Origin: CAZMHL01 sp045605445
Lineage (GTDB): Bacteria; Bacillota; Clostridia; RGIG6154
NCBI GenBank assembly: GCA_045605445.1
Contig: JAZUPZ010000046.1
Coordinates: 1-64,000 of the forward strand
DNA length: 64,000 nt
Direction: 5' to 3'
In this document: positions 39,704-48,539 of the stretch, one piece after another
How the letters are laid out: each line of letters starts with the position of its first letter
Numbering within the stretch: position 1 is the stretch's first letter
Notes under the pieces: model-generated
Database searches by the model: none
What the model was told of the DNA's origin: nothing
The model's input: only the letters and a program-made list of their open reading frames with translations
Made by a program: the position numbers and the translations under genes

Positions 39704-42115
39704 ATGGATTACAATTTTTCCGAAATTGAAAAAAAGTGGCAAAAATACTGGGACGACAATGAAACGTTTAAGGTGGGAACCGACTATTCAAAGCCAAAGT
39801 TCTACGGTCTTGTAGAATTTCCTTATCCTTCAGGCTACGGTCTTCATGTAGGCCATCCTAGAAGCTATACTGCTCTTGATATTCTTTCAAGAAAAAAGAG
39901 AATGGAAGGTTATAACGTTCTTTATCCTATGGGTTGGGACGCTTTCGGACTTCCTACAGAAAACTTTGCAATTCAGCATAAGGTTCATCCAAGAGTTGTA
40001 ACCGAGCAGAATGTTGCAAACTTCAAAAGACAGCTTAAATCAATCGGCTTTTCTTTTGACTGGTCAAAGGAAATAAACACAACCGACCCTAATTATTATA
40101 AGTGGACCCAGTGGATTTTCTTAAAGCTTTTTGAAAAAGGACTTGCTTATAAAACAGAAATGCCCGTTAACTGGTGTGTAAACTGCAAATGCGGTCTTGC
40201 AAACGAAGAGGTTGTAGACGGCAAATGTGAAAGATGCGGCGGCGAGGTTGTTCAGAAGTTAAGAAGCCAGTGGATGCTTAAAATAACAGAATATGCCCAG
40301 AGACTTATCGACGATGTGGACGAGCTTGACTACATAGAAAGAGTCAAAACTCAGCAGAAAAACTGGATTGGCCGTTCAGAGGGCGCAGAGGTTGACTTCA
40401 AGCTTACCTGTGGTGACAGCTTAAGAGTTTATACAACCAGATGCGACACTCTCTTTGGCGCAACCTATATGGTTATTTCTCCCGAACATCCCTATATTGA
40501 AAAATATAAAGACCTTATTGAAAATATGGATGAGGTTGTAGCATATCAGGAAGAGGCTGCAAGAAAATCAGAGTTTGAAAGAACCGAGCTTGCAAAGGAT
40601 AAAACCGGTGTTGAAATTAAAGGTATCAGAGCAATTAACCCTGTTACCGAAAAGGAAATCCCCGTGTTTATTTCCGACTATGTTCTTATGACCTACGGAA
40701 CGGGCGCAATTATGGCAGTTCCTGCTCATGACACCCGTGACTACGATTTTGCAAAGAAATTCAACCTTCCTATAATTCAGGTTGTTTCAGGCGAAAATGT
40801 TGACCTTGAAAAAGAAGCATTTACAAACGTTTCCGAAGGAACAATGGTAAATTCAGGCTTCTTGACAGGCCTCAGCGTTAAAGATGCTATCGCAAAAATG
40901 ATTGAATTCCTTGAAGAAAAAGGAATCGGTCATAAAAAAGTAAATTATAAGCTCCGTGACTGGGTATTCTCAAGACAGAGATACTGGGGTGAACCAATTC
41001 CGCTGGTAAAATGTGAAAAGTGCGGATATGTAGCAGTCCCCGAAAGCGAGCTTCCTCTTGAATTGCCCGATGTTGAAAGCTATGAGCTTACCGACGATGG
41101 AAAATCTCCTCTTGCAAATATGACCGATTGGGTTACAACAACCTGTCCAAAGTGCGGAGGAAAAGCTGAAAGAGAAACCGATACAATGCCTCAGTGGGCA
41201 GGCTCTTCGTGGTACTTCTTAAGATATATCGACCCGCTTAATAACGAAGCTCTTGCATCTAAAGAAGCCCTTGATTACTGGCTCCCTGTTGACTGGTATA
41301 ACGGCGGTATGGAGCATACAACACTTCATCTTCTCTATTCGAGATTCTGGCATAAGTTCCTTTATGATATCGGCGTAGTTCCTACAAAAGAGCCTTATCA
41401 GAAGAGAACAAGTCACGGTATGATTCTTGGTGAAAACGGCGAAAAAATGTCAAAATCAAGAGGAAACGTTGTAAATCCCGATGATATCGTAAATAACTAC
41501 GGTGCCGATACCTTCAGAACTTATGAAATGTTCATCGGTGCATTCGATGCGGCAACTCCCTGGTCAGAACAGGGCGTTAAAGGCTGTCATAACTTTATAA
41601 AAAGAGTATGGGCACTTCTTGATATCGTAACTGATGAAGAGGGCTATTCAAAAGACTTCGAAGCTTCAATGCACAAAACCATCAAAAAGGTTTCTTCCGA
41701 CATTGAAAGTATGAAGTTTAATACCGCTATTGCGGCTCTTATGACTCTTATAAACGACTTCAACAAGAAAAAGAGCATAACAAAAGACGAGCTCAAAACC
41801 TTCCTTATGCTTCTTAATCCTTTTGCTCCTCACGTTACCGAGGAAATGTGGCAGATTAAAGGCTACGAGGGAACAATTGCTTCAACAAAATGGCCTGTTT
41901 ACGACGAAGCCAAAACTGTTGATGCAACAATCGAGCTTGTGCTTCAGATAAACGGTAAGATAAGAGATAAAATTCAGATGCCTCAGGGACTTCCAAAGGA
42001 AGAACTTGAAAAGCTGGCTCTTGAAAATGACAGAATCAAGGCTCTTACCGAAGGAAAACAAATTGTTAAGGTTATTGTAGTACCTAATAAACTTGTTAAC
42101 GTTGTTGTAAAATAA
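39704..42115 (+). CDS. leuS: Leucyl-tRNA synthetase
   Basis: An 803-residue class Ia synthetase. The HIGH region is GYGLHVGHPRSYT, a zinc-binding CVNCKCG...CERCGG region follows near residue 165, the CP1 editing domain contains the TTRCDTLFGATYM and YGTGAIMAVPAHD blocks, and the KMSKS motif is GEKMSKSRGNVV near residue 580. GGAGGAG precedes the ATG. No T-box leader precedes it; it shares the nadD-rsfS transcript. Confidence 0.98.
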   Translation: MDYNFSEIEKKWQKYWDDNETFKVGTDYSKPKFYGLVEFPYPSGYGLHVGHPRSYTALDILSRKKRMEGYNVLYPMGWDAFGLPTENFAIQHKVHPRVVTEQNVANFKRQLKSIGFSFDWSKEINTTDPNYYKWTQWIFLKLFEKGLAYKTEMPVNWCVNCKCGLANEEVVDGKCERCGGEVVQKLRSQWMLKITEYAQRLIDDVDELDYIERVKTQQKNWIGRSEGAEVDFKLTCGDSLRVYTTRCDTLFGATYMVISPEHPYIEKYKDLIENMDEVVAYQEEAARKSEFERTELAKDKTGVEIKGIRAINPVTEKEIPVFISDYVLMTYGTGAIMAVPAHDTRDYDFAKKFNLPIIQVVSGENVDLEKEAFTNVSEGTMVNSGFLTGLSVKDAIAKMIEFLEEKGIGHKKVNYKLRDWVFSRQRYWGEPIPLVKCEKCGYVAVPESELPLELPDVESYELTDDGKSPLANMTDWVTTTCPKCGGKAERETDTMPQWAGSSWYFLRYIDPLNNEALASKEALDYWLPVDWYNGGMEHTTLHLLYSRFWHKFLYDIGVVPTKEPYQKRTSHGMILGENGEKMSKSRGNVVNPDDIVNNYGADTFRTYEMFIGAFDAATPWSEQGVKGCHNFIKRVWALLDIVTDEEGYSKDFEASMHKTIKKVSSDIESMKFNTAIAALMTLINDFNKKKSITKDELKTFLMLLNPFAPHVTEEMWQIKGYEGTIASTKWPVYDEAKTVDATIELVLQINGKIRDKIQMPQGLPKEELEKLALENDRIKALTEGKQIVKVIVVPNKLVNVVVK

Positions 42116-42141
42116 ATAAGGCATTGTAAAAATGCAAATAT

Positions 42142-42172
42142 AAAGCCTTTGGTACTTCCAAAGGCTTTACTT
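42142..42172 (+). terminator. Terminator after leuS
   Basis: AAAGCCTTTGG, TACTT, CCAAAGGCTTT followed by ACTTG. Confidence 0.75.
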
Positions 42173-42174
42173 GA

Positions 42175-42240
42175 ATGATGTATCGTTCCTGATAATGTGA
42201 AGTAACTTCACTTGCCCGTAAGGGTGAACATCGTTCAAAG
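42175..42240. repeat. Short hairpin array, separators face to face
   Basis: GTGAAGT (42197) and ACTTCAC (42205) lie 1 nt apart, with GCCC-GTAA-GGGT just right of them and GAATGAT/ATCGTTC arms outside. It is a minimal version of the arrays at 13914-14150 and 32694-32849. Confidence 0.5.
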
Positions 42241-42271
42241 CCGCACACAGATAAATCCGTGCACGGCTTTG
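42236..42271. other. Long hairpin before murT
   Basis: CAAAGCCG and CGGCTTTG enclose an 20-nt loop containing CAC/GTG. It may be a second terminator after leuS. Confidence 0.45.
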
Positions 42272-42346
42272 TAAGGGGTATGTGTTTGTGAGGTCAATTC
42301 TATTATTGACAAAGAAATTTGTTTTTATTCAAGAGGTGAAAATTTT

Positions 42347-43687
42347 TTGAGATTTTATATAACTGTTTTTATATGCAAGGTATTTATTTTCCTGCTGAAG
42401 GCTCTGGGCAGAAAAGGAACCAGCGCTCCCGGTAAGCTTGCGTTTAAGCTTTATCCTGATATTTTAACGGTTTTCGGGAATAAGGTTAACAAAGAAATAA
42501 TTGCGGTTATGGGAACCAACGGAAAAACTACAACAAATAATCTCCTTGCCGATTATTTTGAAGGAGCGGGCTACAACGTTGCCTGCAACAGAATCGGCGC
42601 TAATATGGACGAGGGAAGCGTTGTTGCTTTTATAGAAAAAACAAGGCTTTTCGGAAAAACAAAAATCGATTACGCCTGCCTTGAAATGGACGAGGGCTGG
42701 GCGGAATACATTTTTAAATATATAACGCCTCACAAGATAATTGTAGGAAATCTTTTCCGTGACCAGCTTGACCGCTACGGAGAAATTGATACTACAATGG
42801 AGTTCATAAGGCGCGCAATAAGGCTTGCTCCCGAAGCAACGCTGGTTTTAAATGCCGATGATCCCCTTACCGTTGCAATGGCAGAACCCTTTTCCAATAA
42901 AAAGATTTATTATGGCATAAAAGATAAGGTAAATGAATATAACACCCGCTCAAAAGAGGGTAAGTTCTGTTATTTCTGCAAAAAACAGCTTGAATATAAT
43001 TTTCATCATTTCAGTCAGCTTGGCGACTATTATTGCTCCTGCGGCTTCAAACGTCCCGATATAAGCTTCAATGCAACTGATATAAGCGTTTTTCCGAAGG
43101 TGGAATTTACTGTTGAAAACTACGGTAAAATTGTGCTTGATTCAAGAGGCCTTTATAATGTTTATAATGTTCTTGGCTCGGCTGCAACGGCGCTTACCTG
43201 CGGAGTTGAGTTTGAAAGCATTGTTGAAACCTTAAAAAGCTATAAGCCTCAGATAGGCAGAATGCAGGAGTTCAGGATTGGCGGCAAAAGCGTTTATCTC
43301 AATCTTGCCAAAAATCCCGCAGGCTTTAACCAGTCGGTTTACGCCGTTCGCGAGGATACCCGCACAAAAGACGTTGTAATAGGAATAAACGATGCAATTT
43401 CCGACGGGCAGGACATTTCCTGGTTGTGGGACGTTGATTTCGAAGCACTTATAAACGAAAAAACCATTTCCTTTACCACCTCGGGCAGGAGATATGCGGA
43501 TATGGGCTTAAGGCTTAAATATGCAGGGGTTGACAGTGAAAAAATAACCCTTTCAACCGAGCTGAAAACAAGGCTTAAGGAGCTTATAAAAAACGGAAAA
43601 GGCGAGGTTTTGTATATCCTTGCAAATTATACGGCGCTTTTTGAAACGGAAGTAATTTTAAAGGAGATTGAAAAGGATGCAGATTAA
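42347..43687 (+). CDS. murT: Lipid II isoglutaminyl synthase, MurT subunit
   Basis: A 446-residue Mur-ligase-family protein. The ATP site is MGTNGKTTTNN at about 55-65; a Cys4 zinc-ribbon-like insert (FCYFCKKQ, YYCSCGF) lies at about 207-232, as known for MurT; the C-terminal part is DUF1727. With GatD it amidates the D-Glu of lipid II. The start is TTG, 8 nt after GAGGTG. It overlaps gatD by 11 nt. Confidence 0.93.
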   Translation: MRFYITVFICKVFIFLLKALGRKGTSAPGKLAFKLYPDILTVFGNKVNKEIIAVMGTNGKTTTNNLLADYFEGAGYNVACNRIGANMDEGSVVAFIEKTRLFGKTKIDYACLEMDEGWAEYIFKYITPHKIIVGNLFRDQLDRYGEIDTTMEFIRRAIRLAPEATLVLNADDPLTVAMAEPFSNKKIYYGIKDKVNEYNTRSKEGKFCYFCKKQLEYNFHHFSQLGDYYCSCGFKRPDISFNATDISVFPKVEFTVENYGKIVLDSRGLYNVYNVLGSAATALTCGVEFESIVETLKSYKPQIGRMQEFRIGGKSVYLNLAKNPAGFNQSVYAVREDTRTKDVVIGINDAISDGQDISWLWDVDFEALINEKTISFTTSGRRYADMGLRLKYAGVDSEKITLSTELKTRLKELIKNGKGEVLYILANYTALFETEVILKEIEKDAD

Positions 43688-44366
43688 CATTTTACATTTA
43701 TATCCCGACCTGCTGAACCTTTATGGGGACAGAGGCAATATCTGTGCTTTTTCAAAAAGGCTTGAGTGGCGAGGAATAGAATGCTCTGTTACGGAGATGG
43801 AGAATGAAATAAATCTCGAAGGCTGCGACCTTTTGTATTTGGGTGGCGGCGGAGACAGAGAAGAGGCAGAGGTTTTTGAAAAGCTTTCCGCTAAAAAGAA
43901 TGAACTTAAGGCTTATGTAAACAAAGGCGGAGTTGTTTTTGCAACCTGCGGCGGCTTTGAGCTTTTAGGAAAGCTGGGAATTATCGATATCGAAATAACC
44001 CCTTCAGAAAAAAGGCTTATAGGAAACGTTATTCTTAATTGTGAAATTGATGGAAAAGTCTTTAACGTGGCAGGCTTTGAAAATCATCCCGAAAAGGTGA
44101 ATATAAAGGAAAATGCTCCGCTTGGAAAGGTTGTTCTCGGTGCGGGAAATAACTGTGAAAGCGGAGAAGAGGGCGTTGTTTTCAAAAACGTTTTTGCAAC
44201 TCATCTTCACGGGCCGGTGCTTATGAAAAGCCCTGTTCTTTGCGATATAATTCTTTCAAGAGCTCTTAAAAACAAGTATGAAAATTTTGTTAATTTAGAA
44301 CCGCTTGATGATAATTTTGAACAAATTGCTCTTGAAGAAATCAAAAAAAAGGTACCTCAGAATTAG
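43677..44366 (+). CDS. gatD: Lipid II isoglutaminyl synthase, GatD glutaminase subunit
   Basis: A 229-residue class I-like (CobB/CobQ type) glutamine amidotransferase: INILHLYPDLLNLYGDRGN start, FATCGGFELLG with C91 as nucleophile, and THLHGPVL with the catalytic His near 176-178. It supplies ammonia to MurT. The ATG at 43677 was preferred over TTG at 43668 because AAGGAG is 11 nt from the former and only 2 nt from the latter. Confidence 0.93.
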   Translation: MQINILHLYPDLLNLYGDRGNICAFSKRLEWRGIECSVTEMENEINLEGCDLLYLGGGGDREEAEVFEKLSAKKNELKAYVNKGGVVFATCGGFELLGKLGIIDIEITPSEKRLIGNVILNCEIDGKVFNVAGFENHPEKVNIKENAPLGKVVLGAGNNCESGEEGVVFKNVFATHLHGPVLMKSPVLCDIILSRALKNKYENFVNLEPLDDNFEQIALEEIKKKVPQN

Positions 44367-44397
44367 AAATATTTCCCGGATTTTATCTGGTGAAAAG

Positions 44398-44479
44398 TGT
44401 GGATAACTCAGAAAAACCCTTAAATATAAGCAAAAAAAAGTTAATAACTCTGTGGATATCCCCATTTTTTTGTTGATAA
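44398..44479. other. Cluster of DnaA-box-like sites
   Basis: TGTGGATAA at 44398-44406 is the complement of the consensus TTATCCACA. TGTGGATAT (44451-44459) and TGTTGATAA (44471-44479) each differ at one place, all on the same strand, with A/T-rich stretches between. dnaA and dnaN are not in the window. Confidence 0.5.
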
Positions 44480-44510
44480 CTTAACTTGTAAACGGTTTGT
44501 AAACAAAAAA

Positions 44511-44535
44511 GGAAATGTTACTTTTGAACATTTCC
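44511..44535. other. Hairpin upstream of the pnuC promoter
   Basis: GGAAATGTT, ACTTTTG, AACATTTCC. An A run before it would act as a T run on the minus strand, but no minus-strand gene ends here. Confidence 0.4.
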
Positions 44536-44542
44536 CGAACTG

Positions 44543-44571
44543 TTGACAAGGGCGGGGCACTGTGTTAAAAT
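44543..44571 (+). promoter_or_regulatory. Promoter for pnuC
   Basis: TTGACA, 17 nt, TAAAAT. It leaves a leader of about 100 nt before the pnuC start. Confidence 0.8.
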
Positions 44572-44577
44572 ATTAAA

Positions 44578-44666
44578 AACTGCCACCGGGTAGAATGATG
44601 TTTAAAGCAAACATCTTGAACACATCGTTAGGTCTTTGAAGATGTGTTCAGGGTGTTTATTTTTTT
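44578..44666 (+). promoter_or_regulatory. Candidate riboswitch or attenuator before pnuC
   Basis: CACC (44584-44587) and GGTG (44652-44655) can close a three-way junction with hairpins GATGTTT/AAACATC (44597-44615) and GAACACATC/GATGTGTTC (44618-44649). T-rich TTTATTTTTTT follows at once, then the GGAGG site, as expected for transcriptional attenuation. I do not recognise the class. Confidence 0.5.
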
Positions 44667-44679
44667 GGAGGAATTTAAA

Positions 44680-45357
44680 ATGATTAAAAATTCAATTAAA
44701 GCCCTTACAAAATTCGAGTGGGCGTTGTGGCTGCTTTCGGTTCTTGCAATTGCTTATTCTTCTTTTCCGTCAGGAGGAAGCTTTCTTTCCGTTTCCTCTT
44801 CCCTTATTGGCGTAACGGCGCTTATTTTTGTTGCAAAGGGAATGGTACTCGGGCAGATTTTAACAGTGGTTTTTGCCGTTTTTTACGGGTGTATTTCCCT
44901 TCGTTTTAAGTATTACGGCGAAATGATAACCTATCTGGGTATGACGGCTCCCATGGCAATAGTTTCAATTGTCTCCTGGCTTAAAAACCCCTATGGAAAT
45001 ACAGGCGAGGTAAAGGTTGCAAAAATGACTCCGAAAAAATTTCTTGTTATGATTGTGCTTACGGTTATAACAACGGTTGTTTTTTACTTTATTTTAAGGG
45101 CGCTGGGCAATGCAAACCTTTTTACGTCAACCATTTCCGTAACAACAAGTTTTCTTGCTTCTTATATGACCTTTTTAAGAGTTCCCTACTATGCCCTCGG
45201 CTATGCGGCAAACGATATTGTTTTAATAGTTCTCTGGGTTTTCGCTTCGTTGATAAACATATCCTGCCTGCCAATGGTGGTATGCTTTGTAATGTTTTTT
45301 GCAAATGATATGTACGGTTATTTTAACTGGAAAAAGATGCAGAAAAAACAGTCATAA
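44680..45357 (+). CDS. pnuC: PnuC family nicotinamide riboside-type transporter
   Basis: A 225-residue protein with about seven membrane segments and the C-terminal PYYALGYAANDIVLIVLW and FFANDMYGYFNWKKM blocks of the PnuC family. Members take up nicotinamide riboside or other ribosides and thiamine by facilitated diffusion coupled to phosphorylation. The start is the ATG at 44680 after GGAGGA. The structured leader suggests ligand-controlled expression. Confidence 0.85.
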   Translation: MIKNSIKALTKFEWALWLLSVLAIAYSSFPSGGSFLSVSSSLIGVTALIFVAKGMVLGQILTVVFAVFYGCISLRFKYYGEMITYLGMTAPMAIVSIVSWLKNPYGNTGEVKVAKMTPKKFLVMIVLTVITTVVFYFILRALGNANLFTSTISVTTSFLASYMTFLRVPYYALGYAANDIVLIVLWVFASLINISCLPMVVCFVMFFANDMYGYFNWKKMQKKQS

Positions 45358-45390
45358 ATAATAGATAATAGATAATAAATAATAGAAATG

Positions 45391-45425
45391 GAAGAAACTC
45401 ATACCTTTCGGAATGAGTTTCTTAT
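45391..45425 (+). terminator. Terminator between pnuC and folD
   Basis: AAGAAACTCAT and ATGAGTTTCTT, 11-bp stem, then ATTTTAT. It is preceded by an AT-rich AATAATAGATAATAGATAAT stretch. Confidence 0.8.
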
Positions 45426-45453
45426 TTTATGCTATTAACTTAACAAAAGAAAA

Positions 45454-46308
45454 TTATTTGCTTTTGTTAACCTGAGCAGCCGTAATGGTGTTTTTCATAA
45501 GCATTGCAATTGTCATAGGGCCAACGCCTCCGGGAACGGGGGTAATTGCTCCTGCAATTTCTTTAACGTTTTCGTAGTCAACGTCGCCGCAAAGCTTTCC
45601 GTTTTCGTCGCGGTTCATTCCAACGTCGATAACAACAGCACCTTCTTTAACCATATCGGCCGTTACAAATTTTGCTCTGCCCACTGCGGCAACAAGAATG
45701 TCAGCTCTTTTGGTAACCTCTTTAAGGTTTTCGGTTTTTGAATGACAAACGGTAACAGTTCCGTTTTTGTGGAGAAGAAGCATAGCCTGAGGCTTGCCAA
45801 CAATGTTGCTTCTGCCGATTACAACGCATTCCTTTCCGCAAACGTCAATTCCCGTTTCGGCAATAAGCTCCATAACGCCTGCAGGTGTGCAGGGGAGGTA
45901 GTCAAAGTCGCCAATCATAATTTTTCCAACGTTAACGGGATGAAAAGCGTCAACGTCTTTTAAATAAGAAATTCTGTTAAGAACCTCTTTTTCGTCAATG
46001 TGCTTCGGAAGGGGAAGCTGAACTAAAATTCCCGAAATCTTTTTACTGTTGTTTAAAACGTCAATAAGCTCTAAAAGCTCTTCCTGGCTTGTTTCTGCCT
46101 CAAGAGCATATTCCTCCGAGTAAATTCCGCAGAACTCGCAGGCCTTCTTTTTGTTGTTAACGTAAACTCTTGAAGCGGGATCGTCGCCAACAATTATAAC
46201 TGCAAGTCCGGGGTTAATGCCTTCCTTTTTTAGTGCCTCGCATTTTTCTTTCATTTCCTCTTTTATTCGAAGGGAAACTGCCTTTCCGTCTATTATCTTT
46301 GCTGCCAT
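45454..46308 (-). CDS. folD: Methylenetetrahydrofolate dehydrogenase/cyclohydrolase
   Basis: A 284-residue bifunctional C1-folate enzyme. The catalytic Y49/K53 pair is in SRVYVNNKKKACE, GILVQLPLPKHI and PCTPAGVMELI follow, and the NADP site is VVIGRSNIVGKP; PVPGGVGPMTIAML is the C-terminal signature. The start MAAKIIDGK is typical. Its first 95 nt are also the last codons of the YgiQ gene in another frame. Confidence 0.97.
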   Translation of the reverse strand: MAAKIIDGKAVSLRIKEEMKEKCEALKKEGINPGLAVIIVGDDPASRVYVNNKKKACEFCGIYSEEYALEAETSQEELLELIDVLNNSKKISGILVQLPLPKHIDEKEVLNRISYLKDVDAFHPVNVGKIMIGDFDYLPCTPAGVMELIAETGIDVCGKECVVIGRSNIVGKPQAMLLLHKNGTVTVCHSKTENLKEVTKRADILVAAVGRAKFVTADMVKEGAVVIDVGMNRDENGKLCGDVDYENVKEIAGAITPVPGGVGPMTIAMLMKNTITAAQVNKSK

Positions 46309-48115
46309 TTTTATTTCCTCCTTTTATTATCCTTGGTTTTATAAGACATTTCTCGCCAAAGCCTATAAGGTCTTCCCTTCCGGCTTTTATGAGAGCTTTT
46401 TTAACAATTTCGTAGTTTTCAGGGCGTCGGTACTGAAGAAGAGCCCTCTGCATTTTCTTTTCCTCGTATGTTTTCGGAACGTAAACCTTTTCCATTGTTC
46501 TCGGGTCAAGCTCCGTGTAAAACATTGTGGTAGACATAGTTCCCGGAGTAGGATAAAAATCCTGAACCTGTTCGGGAGTGTAGCGAATGTCCCGTAAATA
46601 TTCCGCAAGCATAACGGCGTCCTTAAGGGTTGAGCCGGGATGACTTGACATAAGATAGGGCACAATATACTGCTCCTTGCCAAGCTCCTTGCATATTTTA
46701 AAATATTTGTCGGTAAATTTTTCGTAAACCGCCTTTGAAGGCTTGCCCATATATTTTAAAACGTTGTCGGAAATATGCTCGGGAGCAACCTTAAGCTGCC
46801 CGCTTACGTGATGCTCACAAAGCTGCCTGAAAAAGCTGTCATCCTTGTCGTTTATCAGATAGTCGTAACGAATTCCAGAGCGCACAAAAACCTTTTTAAC
46901 CTTGGGAAGATTCCGTATTTCGTTTAAAATGTGAGCATATTCTTTATGGTCAATTTCAAGATTTTTACAGGGTGTCGGGAAAAGGCATTGCTTTTTGGTG
47001 CAGGCGCCCACCTCGTTTTGCTTTTTGCAGGAGGGCTTCCTGAAGTTTGCGGTAGGCCCGCCAACATCGTGAATATATCCCTTAAAATCAGGCTCCCATA
47101 CAAGCCTTTTGGCTTCTTTTAAAATCGACTTTTCGCTTCTTGAGGTTATAATTCTGCCCTGATGAAAAGCAAGGGCGCAGAAATTACAGTTTCCAAAGCA
47201 TCCTCTTGAGGAGGTAATGCTGAATTTAACCTCTTCAATAGCAGGGATTCCCCCGTCCTTTTCATACATAGGGTGATAGGTTCCCACAAAAGGCAGGGAA
47301 TAAGTTTTGTCCATCTCCTGGCGGGTAAGAGGCCTCATAGGTCTGTTTACCACAACAAATTTGTTGTGGTGCTTTTGTGCAATTGTTTTGGAAAGGTAAG
47401 GATTCTGGTTTTCATACTGAACCATAAAGGCTCTTGCATATTTTCTTTTGTCTTTTTTAACCTCTGCAAAGGTGCAGCATTCAATGGCATCCTCGGGTTT
47501 AACGTCGCTTAAATAGCAGGTTCCGGGAACGTCGGTTATATCCTTTGCCCGTATTCCCTTTTTAAGGCGTTTTGCTATTTCCCTTGTCTGAATTTCTCCC
47601 ATTCCGTAGGAAAGCAAATCGGCGCCCGAGTCAATTAAAATTGAATGGCGAACCTTGTTTTCCCAGTAATCGTAATGGGCAAAGCGGCGAAGAGAAGCTT
47701 CAATTCCGCCGATTATTACGTCAACCCCCGGGAATGCTTCTTTAATTTTGTTTGTATAAACAATTCCGGGACGGTCGGGGCGAAAGCCTGCCTTTCCTCC
47801 CGGAGAGTAGTGATCGTCGTTTCTTTTCTTTTTCGATGCGGTGTAGTGGCAAACCATAGAATCAATGTTTCCGGTGCTTACCATAAAAGCATATTTCGGT
47901 CTGCCAAGCTTTTTGAAGTCGTCGGTAGTATGCCAGTCGGGCTGAGGAATTATGCCCACAGAAAAACCTTCGTCCTCCAGAACTCTTGCAATAATAGCGT
48001 GTCCAAAGGAAGAGTGGTCAACATATGCATCGGCAGAAACTATGATAAAATCAAGCTGTCCGATTCCTTTTTCCGTAACCTCCTGCATGGTGACAGGCAA
48101 AAAATTTCTGTCCAT
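46214..48115 (-). CDS. ygiQ: YgiQ family radical SAM protein
   Basis: A 633-residue protein: an N-terminal UPF0313 domain (SADAYVDHSSFGHAIIARVLE, GIIPQPDW), the radical SAM motif SRGCFGNCNFCAL near residues 306-313, a GQLKVAPEHISDNVL block and a DFYPTPGTMSTTMFYT C-terminal block. A basic low-complexity tail (GGNKNGSKDNRRKGSF and beyond) ends inside folD. The function of the family is unknown. The overlap of 95 nt with folD implies translational coupling. Confidence 0.93.
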   Translation of the reverse strand: MDRNFLPVTMQEVTEKGIGQLDFIIVSADAYVDHSSFGHAIIARVLEDEGFSVGIIPQPDWHTTDDFKKLGRPKYAFMVSTGNIDSMVCHYTASKKKRNDDHYSPGGKAGFRPDRPGIVYTNKIKEAFPGVDVIIGGIEASLRRFAHYDYWENKVRHSILIDSGADLLSYGMGEIQTREIAKRLKKGIRAKDITDVPGTCYLSDVKPEDAIECCTFAEVKKDKRKYARAFMVQYENQNPYLSKTIAQKHHNKFVVVNRPMRPLTRQEMDKTYSLPFVGTYHPMYEKDGGIPAIEEVKFSITSSRGCFGNCNFCALAFHQGRIITSRSEKSILKEAKRLVWEPDFKGYIHDVGGPTANFRKPSCKKQNEVGACTKKQCLFPTPCKNLEIDHKEYAHILNEIRNLPKVKKVFVRSGIRYDYLINDKDDSFFRQLCEHHVSGQLKVAPEHISDNVLKYMGKPSKAVYEKFTDKYFKICKELGKEQYIVPYLMSSHPGSTLKDAVMLAEYLRDIRYTPEQVQDFYPTPGTMSTTMFYTELDPRTMEKVYVPKTYEEKKMQRALLQYRRPENYEIVKKALIKAGREDLIGFGEKCLIKPRIIKGGNKNGSKDNRRKGSFPSNKRGNERKMRGTKKGRH

Positions 48116-48128
48116 TTAATCCTCTTTC

Positions 48129-48539
48129 TTATACAAGACTGTCAAGATAGTTTTGCAGAATATAAGCCGCAGCAACGGTGTCAATAACGTTTTTGCGTTT
48201 TTCTCCGCGAACGTTCCTTTCGTTAAGGGTTCTTATGGCAGATACGGTTGTAAGCCTTTCGTCCCAGAAAATAACGGGAAGGTCGGTTTTTTCTTTAAGC
48301 ATATCTGCAAATTTTTGGGTCGCTTCCCCCCGAAAGCCCAGAGAACCGTCCATATTTTTCGGAAGTCCGAGAATAATTTTCTCAGGCTGCTCCCTTTCAA
48401 TTATTTCAAGTATCTGCTCAAGTGCGCCCTCGGGAGTTTTGTGCTTAACGGTGCCAAGTCCCTGGGCAGTTATTCCCAGAAGATCCGATTTTGCAATTCC
48501 CGTGCGCCTTTCACCGTAGTCAATACCAAGTATTCTCAT
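48129..48539 (-). CDS. ruvX: RuvX / YqgF family Holliday junction resolvase-like nuclease
   Basis: A 136-residue RNase H-fold protein with RILGIDYGERRTGIA (D7), IILGLPKNMDGS, VIFWDERLTTVSA and IDTVAAAYILQNYL. It is linked to pre-16S rRNA 5' end processing. It overlaps the CsaB fusion gene by 4 nt and lies 13 nt before YgiQ. Confidence 0.94.
   Translation of the reverse strand: MRILGIDYGERRTGIAKSDLLGITAQGLGTVKHKTPEGALEQILEIIEREQPEKIILGLPKNMDGSLGFRGEATQKFADMLKEKTDLPVIFWDERLTTVSAIRTLNERNVRGEKRKNVIDTVAAAYILQNYLDSLV

Noticed and set aside
44367..44580. Chromosomal origin of replication
   Set aside because: Only one perfect DnaA box is present, and dnaA, dnaN, rpmH and other origin neighbours are missing from the window. 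Reported only as a cluster of sites.
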